Positions 48,701 through 60,390 of a stretch of DNA of 64,000 nt are shown in pieces. The first letter of the stretch is position 1, and each line of letters begins with the position of its first letter. The notes under the pieces are model-generated. The model saw nothing but the letters and a program-made list of their open reading frames with translations, had not been told where the DNA came from and made no database searches. Source of the stretch: Macrotrachela quadricornifera (lineage: Eukaryota; Rotifera; Eurotatoria; Philodinida; Philodinidae); contig JAJEKB010020632.1 in the NCBI GenBank assembly GCA_022393335.1, forward strand, positions 1 to 64,000, read 5' to 3'. The translations under genes were made by a program, and so were the position numbers.

Positions 48701-49047
48701 AAAAAATATAATAGATTCTAGAGCATTTAATTGTTTTTCAATTATTTTGTAACTTAACTCTTGTACTGGCTCAACCCTAGTATATAAGAAGTATCTATCA
48801 ATCATTTCACAAGATTATAAACTCTTCTAAGAATATTAGCGAAAAAAGGTTTTAATTTTATTTTTTTCTTCGTCAGATGAAAAAGAAACGTCTAGTGCAT
48901 AATTATGTTATATGCGATAAGAGTTTCTTTGGTAAGTAAGAGTATATAAAAACGTGCTTGAATGTCACTGTTTGTTTTCTCATCGCTGTTGAGGTGATTG
49001 CTTTCTCATAAAAGCAATCAATACTACGAGCTCCCGGTTGGATTCCT
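45743..49047. other. Long intergenic region, repeats only
   Basis: A G-rich 'gggacgga' patch (about 46565-46640), a 'gatagatagg' microsatellite (about 46672-46692), and at 47840-48060 a stretch with 'cggacggatgg' that looks like a dispersed repeat. Open frames here show no family signature. Confidence 0.35.
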
Positions 49048-50779
49048 TCACGTCTTCGGGTAAAGTGGACAATCACGAGCATGATTTTGAGCTCCTTGAT
49101 CTCGAATACGCTTCCATTCAACTCGACATAACCAACAGAATTCATGGTTACAACGTCGGCATGTCATATGATCACATCCTTGATTTTTTTCAATAGGTGC
49201 ATGGCATCCAGGACATTGTTTAGTATGATCTTTCAACCAAGTTTGATTTTCTACTTCTTCTCGATCAGAATTCAATTTGTGATCGTATTCTTCACAGGTC
49301 ATTCCAGCATGCCATTTCACTTGATGAGGACCACATGTCTTTTGTTTGCAACGTCGACATGTAAAAACCGGTCCACCACTGATATCAAGCTGACAACCCC
49401 AGCCACATCCATGTGCACACCAAACAAAGTTTTTCATTCTCTCGACATAGTCCATACTTAATCGATTTTCGAACTGATTCACAGATGTGTTTGAGTCAAC
49501 GAGAATTTTACGAATCGTGCCAAACTCAAAGCAAGCGTCACAAGCTTCTTCTGGACAACGAATAATAGTTGTAGAACGATCGCTTACAATTCTTTCGATA
49601 TATTCACGTACACAATCAATACAAATTTGCCGATGGTCATGTTGACATGCACTACTGAAAACTTCATCAAAGTTCACCGATGATTTTTCATCAGAACAGA
49701 CAGCACATTGACGCGGGGGTAACCCAGTTGTTCTAAACAAATGAGATACATAAAAAATGTATTATAGAGACTATATCACTTACAGACGTAGTGATGGAAT
49801 CGATGGGAATTCTGACGACTGTCTTTCATAATCTTCTTGCAGATATGTTAAAGACGTTGTAGCTAAAAAGATGTTAAAAATACATGACTGCTATTTTAAA
49901 TCGTTGTTTTCGAAAACAGTAAAATATGTTAAAATAAATCATATAAATGATAACAATCTAATTTTAATTATTCATCAAGACAATATGATTTAGAACGTTG
50001 TCTCATTTGGGAGATGTCCATTGAGTATTCATTGGCCTCGTAAAGATATAAAAAATATACGTAGTAACTCGTGTTCAAACAGAAGTTTAGGTGACTGTCT
50101 TTCTGTGTCAGACACATATAGTATTGGTGTATCTATTAAAAAATTTTCAACGTCTATTTGAAGTTATAAATAACTAATGATATTGTTACTTATCCAATCT
50201 AAATTCATTCCTTATATTATTATTCATTATTTTCAAAAAATAGAAAACAATCAGAATCGTTAGATATCGATAAGTTGTTTCGATTTACCTGATTCTTCTT
50301 CTTCTTCTATATGATCATTAGCAAATATTAATTCTTCATATCTAAGAAATGTAATCATTATAATTCATGAATATTGCAACGATCTATTACCTTTGTTCCA
50401 ATTCAAGTTGTAATGCAAGAAGAACTTGCTCACAATCACTTTGTTTTGTTTCGTATGTCTTCTGAAATGTTCCCTTAATGAGAAACAAAAAAAAACATTA
50501 TGCATCAATATTTTGATCAGAGATATTTACTGATTGGTGTGAATATTCTTCGCAGTGTTGTATCAAGTTCAAATATTCTAAAGCTCTCTTATAAGTTAAA
50601 TAGGCAAGTTCTCGATCACCTTCTAGTTCTAGATGTTGTTTGGCATTATTATCAATTGTGTTATACGACGTTTGTAATTGTTCTAAAGTTAGTGATTGTT
50701 CGAAACGACGGCTACTACCGAGTTGACTGCATAAATCGGCAATGCTTCGTGCAAGATAAAGAGGTATCGCTTTCACCAT
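49048..50779 (-). CDS. RBR E3 ubiquitin ligase with USP8_dimer-like N-terminus (6 exons)
   Basis: Exons 50779-50531, 50473-50391, 50341-50289, 50132-50061, 49862-49784 and 49732-49048. All five introns are GT-AG, phases agree, total 1221 nt, 406 residues. Residues about 1-83 (MVKAIPLYLARSIADL, then AYLTYKRALEYLNLIQ) resemble the helical USP8_dimer domain of AMSH and USP8; a Glu/Gln-rich coiled coil follows with EEEEEES. From about residue 188 comes RING1 (CAVC...CQHDHRQICIDC...CPEEAC), IBR (284-325, CAHGCGWGC...CRRCKQKTC) and RING2 (352-381, CPGC...GCDHMTCRRCNHEFCWLC). Cys365 in GCDHMTC is the expected catalytic Cys that carries ubiquitin. The frame extends upstream of 50779 (about 30 codons, ...FGEDDVFCSVQRNN), so the start may lie further up. 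Domain pairing is unusual. Confidence 0.82.
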
Positions 50780-52420
50780 TTCTATCGCTTTCTTAACAAT
50801 ATTATTCCGTTGAACAGAACAAAATACGTCGTCTTCACCAAATCTACCTACTATTCTGATGTAAAAACTTTATCTTGATAATATTTTCCAGTAAAACAGT
50901 GTCTATAGAAGTCGTGTAACTTAGAGAAAAAAAGTAATGATTCATTCGTCACACGTTACATTGTGCAATGACAAGGTTTTTTCCTTTGAAAAATTCTTTC
51001 GTTTTCTTTGTTTTTACACAAACTGGTGAAAGTGTGAGATCATTTTTTGTTTCTTTAATAAACTACTTCTGTGTCACTGATAAGACGTATGAGACAAATG
51101 CAAACCATTTGTAAAATTTAGAAAAACAGATTTGCTAAGCATATTTTTTAGAATTTTCAATCAGTTTCAATAATTTTATCAAAACTATTCGTCACAAGTG
51201 TGGCTAGTTTGACTGCTAAAATCAATGATCCGGCTATTATCTGTTAGTAGAGGACACCAAAAATGATGTCACTTTTCTACTGAATTTTTACGTCGTCATG
51301 TCTAATGACGATAAATTAAGTCGATTTTTTTCTATTAAAAATATTTTTTTAAACATTAATTCTTACTTAGACATGCACCAAAAACCAAAACTCTTGGTTT
51401 CAAGGTATTGGTTTTAAGATATTAGTCAAGAAGCTGTTTGTGAAACATTATTCTTAAAATGTCTTTCGATAAGCTCTTTTACATTTGTTACTTTGAAGTG
51501 AGCTTCTGACATAATAGTATATAATATGTGAAGAACGAACTACATCTTGATCTTGACAATGTGGTCTAAAAATATATTTCTTATGAATTAAGTAAGAATG
51601 TTGCGTTTAAGATATAGCACAATTTTCAGAACGTTCGAAAAATTTGTATCACAGTGCAAATATTTTTTTTCATTTCAAATAGATGATCTGATGTAACTAA
51701 GCATCTGTAGTACACGGATGAACTATATTTTACTTAATTCAAATTTTTCACGGCATCAATTTTGTGACCGAATTTGTTATAATGGTACGTTTGGAGACCA
51801 TATAATATATTGCTGAACTTTTGAAATAAACTATGCATTACGAGTTTACTTATTGATTAAAAAGTTGTTCTGAACAAAATTTATCATTTAATGTGACAGT
51901 TGATAAGTTACTTGTGTGATCAATTTTAATATTCAGTTTTCAAACAATGAAATTGTTTGTATGATTTCTAGACAGACAATAATACAATATTCACTATGAT
52001 ACTATCCCGTTAAATTATGTCCAAAGTTCTACTAAATTTGATTTTGACTTTGTCAAATTCATAATTGAAATTGAAGTCTGCATTATCTTTCATTGGTTAG
52101 TTTTTTTTCTTGTATAATTTATGACATTCATCTAACTCAAGTTTTTTTTTTATAAAAGGCTGATAAATACATGATGTTTCATTTCTTTATTATATCAATA
52201 TCAATAAATGTTTATCGTGGTTATAAATACAAAACTATAAAAAATAAATCATGAGTATTAAGAAAAACGAGTAAAATACAATAAAGTTATAAAGAACACA
52301 GATAGAAAAATACGTTGTTTTTTTATTAACAAATTTCATTTATAATAAAGTCATCGAAGACCTTACTATTTAATCCTACATGGTTTACTATTTTTTATCA
52401 CACATCAAATTCATCGATTC
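50780..52420. other. AT-rich intergenic region
   Basis: 50780-50870 could be 5' coding or leader of the RBR gene. Nothing else recognised. Confidence 0.4.
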
Positions 52421-52960
52421 CCTTGACTGTAGTCATGATCTTAATTTCGAAATAGACTGTATACTTGCGTGTTTGTCCGCAGAGTGCCACTAATGGAAAC
52501 ACGTTTTTGGATTGAGATTTTCCCCACTATTGTTCGCTCGAATATTCCCTTTACTGTTGTCGGGGTCTTAATGTCGAAATTGACGATGTGTTTGTGTTTG
52601 TCCGCGCTTCTGATTGGTCTATTTTATTCAACCAATCAAAATGCATCCTCGATAGAACTCATAAATACTCAAGCAATGTACTATGAGAGTACCCTTGGAT
52701 GTTCAACTGCTATATTATTGGAATATCTTGAAGTTCTCAAGCACTTATATTAAGAGGATACCCTTAGGCCCTTAACTCGTTTACTGTGGGAATACCCTAA
52801 GACCTCAAATGCATTACTAAGAGATACCCTTGAGTCCTCAATTCATATACTAGGAACGTGCTCTTATTCCCTTGATTGTCGTTAGTATCTAAATCCCGAA
52901 AACGGCTGTGTGTTTCTCCGTAGAGACCAATTTAGCTAATCAGATTTCACCATCCCTAGA
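52421..52960. repeat. Nested diverged repeats
   Basis: Three diverged copies of a block containing 'tgtgtttgtccgc' and 'cttaatttcgaaat' begin near 52421, 52547 and 52871. Between them, about 52670-52870, a 33-36-bp unit of the form 'atacccttgagtcctcaa' plus A/T filler repeats about five times. An open frame through part of it is a by-product. Confidence 0.6.
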
Positions 52961-55900
52961 AAGACAGAGAAATAGACTGTTGAAGACTTCTTACAGTCAA
53001 GCGACTTAGTGGATCGGAGCGATCCACGCTACTTGTTGATATAGTTCTTTCAATTTTAAATATTGTTCGAAAACCATGATGATATAAAAACTCTACTGCA
53101 TCTTTATTGAAAATAGTTTGAAAGAGTTATGACGAACTCAAAGATTGTTTTCGGTCGAGGAGATGGATGATTCGTTATAATATTTGGATAGACCAATCTG
53201 ATGTTAACATTATGAATGAAGAAAGAGAAAGATTTTCTTCGGAAGTCTTTCAAAGACGTTGTAGTAGAAATTAAAAATTATATAATGTTAGAAGTTCAAT
53301 GAGTTTTATAAAAGTTTTTTGTAAAAAAATGTCATGTTTTACAGATGACAGCACCATATCCATCTGTTCATCTATGAAAAAGTAAAATCAATCAAATTCA
53401 TCATATCGAAGTCAATTAATGAGAAAAAATAGTCTGTATATATGTGAAAGATCGTGCACTGATCTAAAGATGATTAAAGCCAACGAAACGAAATTCGACA
53501 ATATAATTTCAAAATTGAAACGAATCTTTCAATGTTTCTTATTTAGTATAACTTATTAAAAATATGGAACTTTTACATTTCCTGAAAATCACTGTCAATA
53601 GCGCATATAAAATAGACATTATGAAAAAAACTATCTGAACAAGTAATCGTACCAACGTCGTATCTTCAAAAATGTTTGCTTCGATTTTTTGTAGACTTTA
53701 TTATTCTGTCGTAGACTTAAGGTATCTCATTGAAAAATTAATTTTTCTTTTTCATCATCCAATCTCGATAAAATTTTGAGCGAAAGCATATCTTGAACCA
53801 GGCATATTATACTAAAAATTTCAGCTGAAAACATTGAGACTATTGAAAATTAACTTAACGTTAAGCATTAAAATATAGATTTTCATGCATCATAAATTTC
53901 TCTATCATTGTATATACTAGAAAGCTCAAACTGGTTTTAAAGCGTAACTAATAGTTGAACTAAAACTTATCAAACACAGATTTTCCATTTTTTAATGATC
54001 CATTTGTACAGAAAGCTTTTCTGGTATAATATCGAAAAAACCGAGTAGTACATTTGAAAACACTTGATCTTTCCTAGATCTTAAATTAAAAATTGAAGTA
54101 TTAGATTCTCGTAAGTTGTAACGTTAATATTTCTATCATCTTAAGATCAAGTTCATCTTGTTAGCTTTCCAAACACTGCATTTGAAAATGGTAAAGAAAT
54201 CCAGGAAGAATCGGATGTCAAAACTAGAGATAAAATCACTTCTGGCTATCAGTTGTTGATCCATTTTATTTACTTTCGTGCCTTTGTCATATTAGTTGAT
54301 TCAAGACTTTTATTAAACCTTAATAGTATCTTGTAGAGAATACATGATTAAATTTGGGTGGACGTTAATAAAATCAAATAACACTGTCCAAAGATAGAAC
54401 AAGTGCTGTGAAGAATTTCAGAGCGGCTAGTTTAATCCGATCTGATCTATTGTTATTCATTATTATATAGATATGTAATATCCACAGAAATATCAGTAAT
54501 AATCACTTACTTTTGAAAAGACATTTTTCTCAAATATGAAGTTGGATAAAATCTTTGTAATGTCCTGTAAACTCATTATAAAATCTACACACTTTATTAT
54601 ATTCCATAGTAGATCCTTGAATCTATCCAACACATTGCGAATCGAAAAATTCAATGAAAATTGACTTTTCCAAGTGGAGGACGATGATTATGGGAATGAA
54701 TTTATTACATACAATGTTATATGAGAAGGTTTTTTCAAGGGAATAAATATAAGAATGATGATAGGAAAACATTTTAGACTTATCATTTTCAAACGAGTTT
54801 TGGTTTTGGCGCATGCCTAGCTGTTACTTCTTTTACAGAGTACTATATAGTCTACGAAAAGAATTTTTCTCTCTAGTTGCGTAGTAATACACTGATGGCT
54901 TATTGTGGCCTTCTGCGCATACTGTAAAGGTAGAGATGCTAACAAAAGATATCAGCGAGAAAAGTCATGTAAGTAGTATCGTCTTTGTACTACGATGGGG
55001 TCGTGATGTCAACAGCGTTATTACTCTCCCCAGTATATGCTCTACTTTGCTGACCTTTGTGTTTTTTTCTATCAACTTCGTTTTTATATTAAGAAGAACA
55101 TGCACAAATTTTTGATGATTTTTGACACCATACAGGAATCACTATTGGAGAGACATGGATGATGATTCAACTAAATTCATTTGAGATTTTTCAAGGTCAT
55201 ACAATTAAGATGTCTACTCATTCTCATTTCTGCGTGTCTGTGACTGTGTCTCTAAATATTCTTTCGATGTAGTTGATTTCATGTGAACTCCTGAATTAGA
55301 GTAAGCACAAGAAAAATCAATTCATGTATACTGGAAGGCTATTTTTACTACATACGTATGTGTAAAATATTCTGTGTGCCATTCAAAAGATAGTATCAAT
55401 GGTAGTGAGATGTATTGTATGAAATACATTCGTCTTGACTGAAGGGAATAATTGTTCCATCTCTCTAAGATCGAAAAAGATCATTTTATAAATGAAAGAA
55501 ACTTGTCAAGAAGAACATAGGCTCTTATAAGACATTCTACTCATCGCTAATGTTAATCGCGGTACTCGTTTTGTGAACGTTGAAAATTTCGCTTAGCAAT
55601 GTTACAATGATCGAAATTCATTCGATTGTAAAACCTATCTCATATATAAATTTTATTCAACGCAGAATTATGACATTGTAGAAAGATATAAAATTAATCA
55701 GAACGATCTAGAAGAGCTCGTAAAATGATTTCAATAAACATTTTCAAGGTAAAAATACAATAAAATAAAATAAAACTTACATATACTATCATAATGAGAT
55801 CAGATCACTCTTTTCTTACAACTGATAGAAGAAGAATTTTATGATTAAATTGCACGAAGTTATTTATTATTGTGCACGAATCCTTATCTAAATTACACTT

Positions 55901-55970
55901 CACCTACCTTTAAAATGCTTGTCAATCGAAAGTGTTAGTTCGATTGGGATTTCTGAAAAAATACAAAAAC
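52961..55970. other. Long AT-rich intergenic region
   Basis: No supported gene, RNA gene or repeat. The last few hundred bases are the promoter and 5' flank of the protease gene. Confidence 0.4.
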
Positions 55971-56933
55971 ATGTTCTCATCTGTCATCTTAGTAATCTTA
56001 TTCGGCATGGTTAGTATCGGTCATGGTGCTGCTATTGACTTGAAATTTGACTATGCCAGCATCGATGTAGCGATTCCACGCGGCTATACACGAGAAACAT
56101 ATGTGAAATCAGTCATCGACTATTGGACACCAGAACGAATGGCTTCAGCCAAACCCATGCATCTTATGATTACTAAAAACATTCCCAGTTTTTCTGTAAA
56201 TCATAATGATAACAATGAGGTCGAAAGAATATTAGCCCCAAGTACTATTCATTTAAACACACGTAACTCAATTCCGGCAGCTGCTGGAAGAATTTTCTTT
56301 GTAATGAATAATCAAAGATATGTCTGTTCTGGTTCTGTCGTCACGGCCGAAAATCGTGATACTGTCGTCACGGCTGGTCACTGTGTTTTTAATAATACAA
56401 ACAAAGAATGGGTAACTAATTTGTCTTTTATTCCTCAATATGAGTCAAATGATCGTCCTTTTGGTACCTTTGTTGCTCGTCGATTGGTAACGACCCCAGA
56501 ATGGAAAGCTAAGGTTGATTATAACTTTGATACTGCAATAGTTTTACTCAATCGAAATGAAAATGGTGAACATGTTCAAGATCTTACTGGTGGTTTTGGC
56601 CTTTCTCTCAATGCACCAAAAAAAGCAGCAACAAAAGCACTTGGTTACCCAATGAATATCAATAACGGTGAGATAATAAGTATTTGTGATGATACATCGG
56701 TGGCTCCATCATTAGTACTTAATTCTGGCTTCAAAGGTCTACAAATTAAGTGTGGTATGGGAGGTGGTGCATCTGGAGGTCCATGGCTTCAAAATTACAA
56801 CTCCGGAACTCAGTCAGGTCAACAAGTTTCACTAACGAGCTTCTCATATGCATTGGCACCAGGCAAAATACATGGTCCTCATTTTAATAACGATAATATG
56901 GCTTCAATTTACATTCCGAATCAAAAGCAATAA
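55971..56933 (+). CDS. Secreted trypsin-like serine protease (S1 family)
   Basis: 320 residues from ATG 55971; the open frame continues upstream but this Met begins a good signal peptide (hydrophobic 4-16, cleavage probably after GHGA). A propeptide-like region runs to about 100. The protease domain begins near AAAGRIFF. Catalytic triad: His137 (TVVTAGHC), Asp187 (YNFDTAIVLL), Ser268 (GMGGGASGGPW). Cys119/Cys138 and Cys239/Cys261 can pair. The domain style (CSGSVV, VTAGHCV, LVTTPEW, GGASGGPW) is close to secreted peptidases of Actinobacteria and some fungi rather than to animal chymotrypsins, which usually have DSGGP. Horizontal origin is thus plausible (inference). Intronless. Polyadenylation signal AATAAA at 56979-56984. 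Likely role: digestion or defence outside the cell. Confidence 0.85.
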   Translation: MFSSVILVILFGMVSIGHGAAIDLKFDYASIDVAIPRGYTRETYVKSVIDYWTPERMASAKPMHLMITKNIPSFSVNHNDNNEVERILAPSTIHLNTRNSIPAAAGRIFFVMNNQRYVCSGSVVTAENRDTVVTAGHCVFNNTNKEWVTNLSFIPQYESNDRPFGTFVARRLVTTPEWKAKVDYNFDTAIVLLNRNENGEHVQDLTGGFGLSLNAPKKAATKALGYPMNINNGEIISICDDTSVAPSLVLNSGFKGLQIKCGMGGGASGGPWLQNYNSGTQSGQQVSLTSFSYALAPGKIHGPHFNNDNMASIYIPNQKQ

Positions 56934-58531
56934 TTTTGATTTTCCCTTGAAAAGGATGCTCGCTTCAACAAAGTTGAAAATAAAATTCACTTATGCATCA
57001 ATATTGTTTCTTTCTTTTCTGATAATATGCAAGATAGATTTAAAACTCGAAAAAAAAATATTTTCTTTTCTATTGCATGTTACACTAATGTCTTTGATGG
57101 AGAGGATTCGAGAGGTATCAAAAGACTTCATGAATGAAAAGTAATCCATATGTTTTGAAAGTGATATAAGCGAATAGAAGTGAAACATCTAGTATGAAAG
57201 CATCATATAGGTGAGGCATGCACCAAACTTAAATGCAAACTATTTAGAAATTTGGATTTGGATATGATATGTTCTATACTTATAACGACTTTTTAAACTA
57301 AGAAAAATCATGTGATTAGATTAATGTCAAAGAAAGTAATATTTACAATTTTTCAGGAACTGTCTTACAGTGTTATGTATAAAACTTCTATAAACTACTG
57401 GGCATGGTATCTGTAATTTTTTTGAAGGCTATCTGAAAAGACTTTCTTTGATTTTTTAAAGAGCGAAACAGGAGTGATATTAGTAATTTTTAAGGGTATA
57501 TAATACATGGCACATGTGTCTTTCTTCATGTTACTTAGTAGTGATATCATAGAACTTTTATAGGTATAGGAGCCTTGTATCTATAACTATCAATAGATAT
57601 CCAAAGATATTATCTGGTCTTTTTCAAGGATTATATGAGGACGCTGTATGAGACTGTGGAAGCTCTATTTATAGTGCAAAATGTTATATGCAACTTTCCA
57701 ACGAATTAAATTTATCAATTGCACGGCTGTTGAAGTTTTGGGAAGTCTTAGAAAATCTTATAATAACATAGGTAAAGTTAGTAGCATATTCGAATAATAC
57801 CATCAGATATTCGTCTATGAAGTTCCTGAAACTATTCTAAACAGTTTCAAGATACAACTCGGTGAGCTCCATCGATTGGTAACGTTGAATTTTTCGTATC
57901 TCATACTATTCTTGAAAAAAAACCAAAATACCTATTTTCTACTAGCTAAACAAATTCCTTAAACATTAAGAGGAATTTCTCTAAACTACGTGTAATTAAA
58001 ATGTATTGTTTAATTTATGTTAAGCATCATCTAATAGATTGAAATGTATATTCATTATGTCTAGTGATCTTTATAAACGTTATTCACGCAAATAATGAAG
58101 TATCTTTTTGTTTATCAAGTAAATCTTTGCAAACTTATGCTCATTGCTATTGATTGGTGGATTTAATACAGATTTTCATTCTTTTTTTATGTATGAACAG
58201 CGCTCGTCACGAACCTTTTGTTTTTGATTTAGTTCTTTGAGTTCCGGTGGGACATGTATGTTCCAGCTGGCAAAAATTTTTAATTCTAAAAAAATTTCAA
58301 GAGTGTTTGAGGTTTTTAAGATCTGGAAGTAATAATTTCAGCAAATCTGCGCAGTTAGAAGCATCTCTATAAGATTGCGCAGATATCCATGTGTATAGAG
58401 AATATTGAAAAGTGTCCTGTGGTAAATTTATTTCGTTTAAAAAAGTTTCCTTCAATAATGTATATTTTAAAAATTTCGTATGTGTAGCTCATTATGTCGT
58501 AATGTAAAACCGAATTGATGTATAAGGCATA
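56934..58531. other. Intergenic, no gene seen
   Basis: 3' UTR of the protease, then AT-rich DNA. 57420-57680 has phrases ('ggtatctgtaat', 'gtatctataact') suggesting an old tandem repeat. No gene. Confidence 0.4.
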
Positions 58532-59262
58532 ATGGATTCGAATTTTGACGAACCCCTATCCGATGAAATTGACAGTACAATTGGTTCATATGAACTTCAT
58601 AATAGTAGTTGTGAAGATGATGATTCATTGATTGAAGAAATTGATAAAAATCCAATAGATGAATGGCAATGGAAAATAGACAACTTACGTTTTTTTACAT
58701 TTTTCCATTATTTTGATGAACATGCATTAGGAAACAGTATAATTCGACTAATCAATACATTTTCCAAGTTCATGTATCAAGATGTGATCAAATAAACATT
58801 TATGAAAAGCAACATTATAGTCAAAGAGATGAAGATGCCACAAAGTGAAGAGAAGTTAATGAAAATCAAATATATGCATTTCTTGGTACTCCATTCATTA
58901 TAAGATTTCATAAGTTTTTGAGAATTCGAGACTACTGAAGTCATAACAGAAATTTATTCACACCAGCTGCTGCTAACACAATGATAAGAAGCGACTTCGA
59001 ACGACTCTTCTCTAACATTCGTCTTGCAGATAATTTAAAAATGTCTCCGAAAAACTCTTCTAATTACAATATATTGTATGAAGTGAACGATTTTCTGAAT
59101 CCTTTAGAAAGAAGTTTCCAAAGATATCATTCACTTGAATCATGTATTTCGATAAACAAGGTAATGATAAAATTCAAAGGTAAATCTTCCATAAAACAGT
59201 ATCAACCGTTGAAACCAACTAATGAGGAAAGGCCACCAACAGCCTTCTCGTTTTTGAGCTGA
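58532..59262 (+). pseudogene. piggyBac-type transposase, broken
   Basis: An acidic N-terminus (MDSNFDEPLSDEID... from 58532) is followed, after a frameshift near 58785, by QINIYEKQHYSQRDEDATK, TGA, REVNENQIYAFLGTPFIIRF, TGA, SHNRNLFTP and then 58981-59220 with FERLFSNIRLADN, LYEVNDFLNPLE, SINKVMIKFKGKSSIKQY and LKPT. This is the order of DDE_Tnp_1_7 (piggyBac) proteins, including the FKGRSSLKQY block. Both TGA codons sit where the family commonly has Trp (TGG). After LKPT the similarity ends abruptly, so the catalytic C-terminal half is missing. Dead element; terminal repeats were not found. Confidence 0.8.
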
Positions 59263-59460
59263 AACTCAGTTAATCATAGATAATTGAACGTGTTGATTCC
59301 GAATACCCCAATGGATTTTGCCCGCTTTCAATTTAAAGACTCATTTTTTAAAGATTTCGGTTTTTCAACCGAAAAATCATTTTCACTAAAATTTTTTTGA
59401 CCCCTCCAAATGAAAGAGCATTTGTTGTTCCTGTGATATAACTGGAGACTGTTATGTAAC
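59263..59460. other. Spacer between piggyBac relic and satellite
   Basis: Contains a small palindrome 'cggtttttcaaccg' (59367-59380) and the phrase 'tttttttgacccctccaaatgaaagagcat' in part, also seen near 40640. No gene. Confidence 0.4.
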
Positions 59461-60190
59461 GATTGAATTATTTCTTGAGATCAATTCAGAAACTATATTA
59501 TTTTCATGACATTACCTAAATCATATCATATTTATTTTATCATCAACATTCATTTTTGAATGTAATCTTCGTGAATTCAATTCAAAAACTCTCTCATTTT
59601 CCTAAATTGAAATAAAGAATATCATATTTATTTTATTATTGACATTGATTTTAAATGCAATCTTGATGCGGTTAATTCAAAAATTCGCTCAATTTTATGA
59701 AATCATATAAATCACATCATATTTATTTTCTCATCAACATTCCTTTTTGAATGTAATCTTCTTAAGATCTATTCAAAAAACCTTTCATCTGCATAAAATT
59801 CAACAAATTATATCCTATTTACTTTCTCATCAATACTCATTTTTGAATGTAATCTTCTTGAGATCAATTCAGAAACACTCTTATTTTCATGAAATGAAAT
59901 AATCTATATCCTATTTATTTTATCATTAACATTCAATTTTGAATGTTATCTTGATGAGATCAATTCAAAATCTCTCTCATTCTCATGAAATTGAATAAAT
60001 CATATGATATTTACGTTAACATTAGCATTTATTTTTCAATGTAACCTTGATGAGACCAATTCAAAAATTCTCTCATTTTCACGAAATTGAATAAATAATA
60101 TCATATTTATTTTATCATCATTCTTTGTTGAATCTAATCTTGATGAAATGAATTCAAAAACCCTCTAATTCTTATGAAATCAATAAATAA
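59461..60190. repeat. 96-bp satellite-like tandem repeat, about 7.5 copies
   Basis: The anchor phrase 'ttgaatgtaatctt' (and variants) starts its 'tgtaatctt' core at 59561, 59656, 59752, 59848, 59944, 60040 and 60133: spacing 95, 96, 96, 96, 96 and 93. Each unit also carries 'gatcaattcaaaaa', 'ctctcattttcatgaaatt' and 'tcatatttattttatcatca' blocks. A partial copy begins near 59465. Units differ at many positions, so the array is old. Confidence 0.92.
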
Positions 60191-60390
60191 TATTCAACAT
60201 CAATACAAAATTTAGCAGAAATGAATGAAATTCTGTTTAATTCGGATATTTCGACCTTTATTTGTATTATTAGTTAAAGAGTGTAACTTTGATGTTGAAA
60301 ATGACCGTGTTTAGTCAATAAAGGTCGAAATATCTGAATTAAACAGAATTTCATTCATTTCTGCTAAATTTTGTATTGATCTTGAATATT
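60189..60390. repeat. Hairpin element, 74-bp arms
   Basis: Arms 60189-60262 and 60317-60390 pair almost perfectly ('gaaattctgtttaattcgga' against 'tctgaattaaacagaatttc'), with few mismatches around a 54-bp loop. It abuts the end of the 96-bp array. MITE-like; family unknown. Confidence 0.88.

Noticed and set aside
50500..50796. 98-codon plus-strand frame
   Set aside because: Antisense of RBR exon 1, which has splice support and domain resemblance.
52469..52753. 94-codon plus frame starting MFVRRVPLMETRF
   Set aside because: Runs through diverged repeats; part of the reading repeats itself and no domain is seen.
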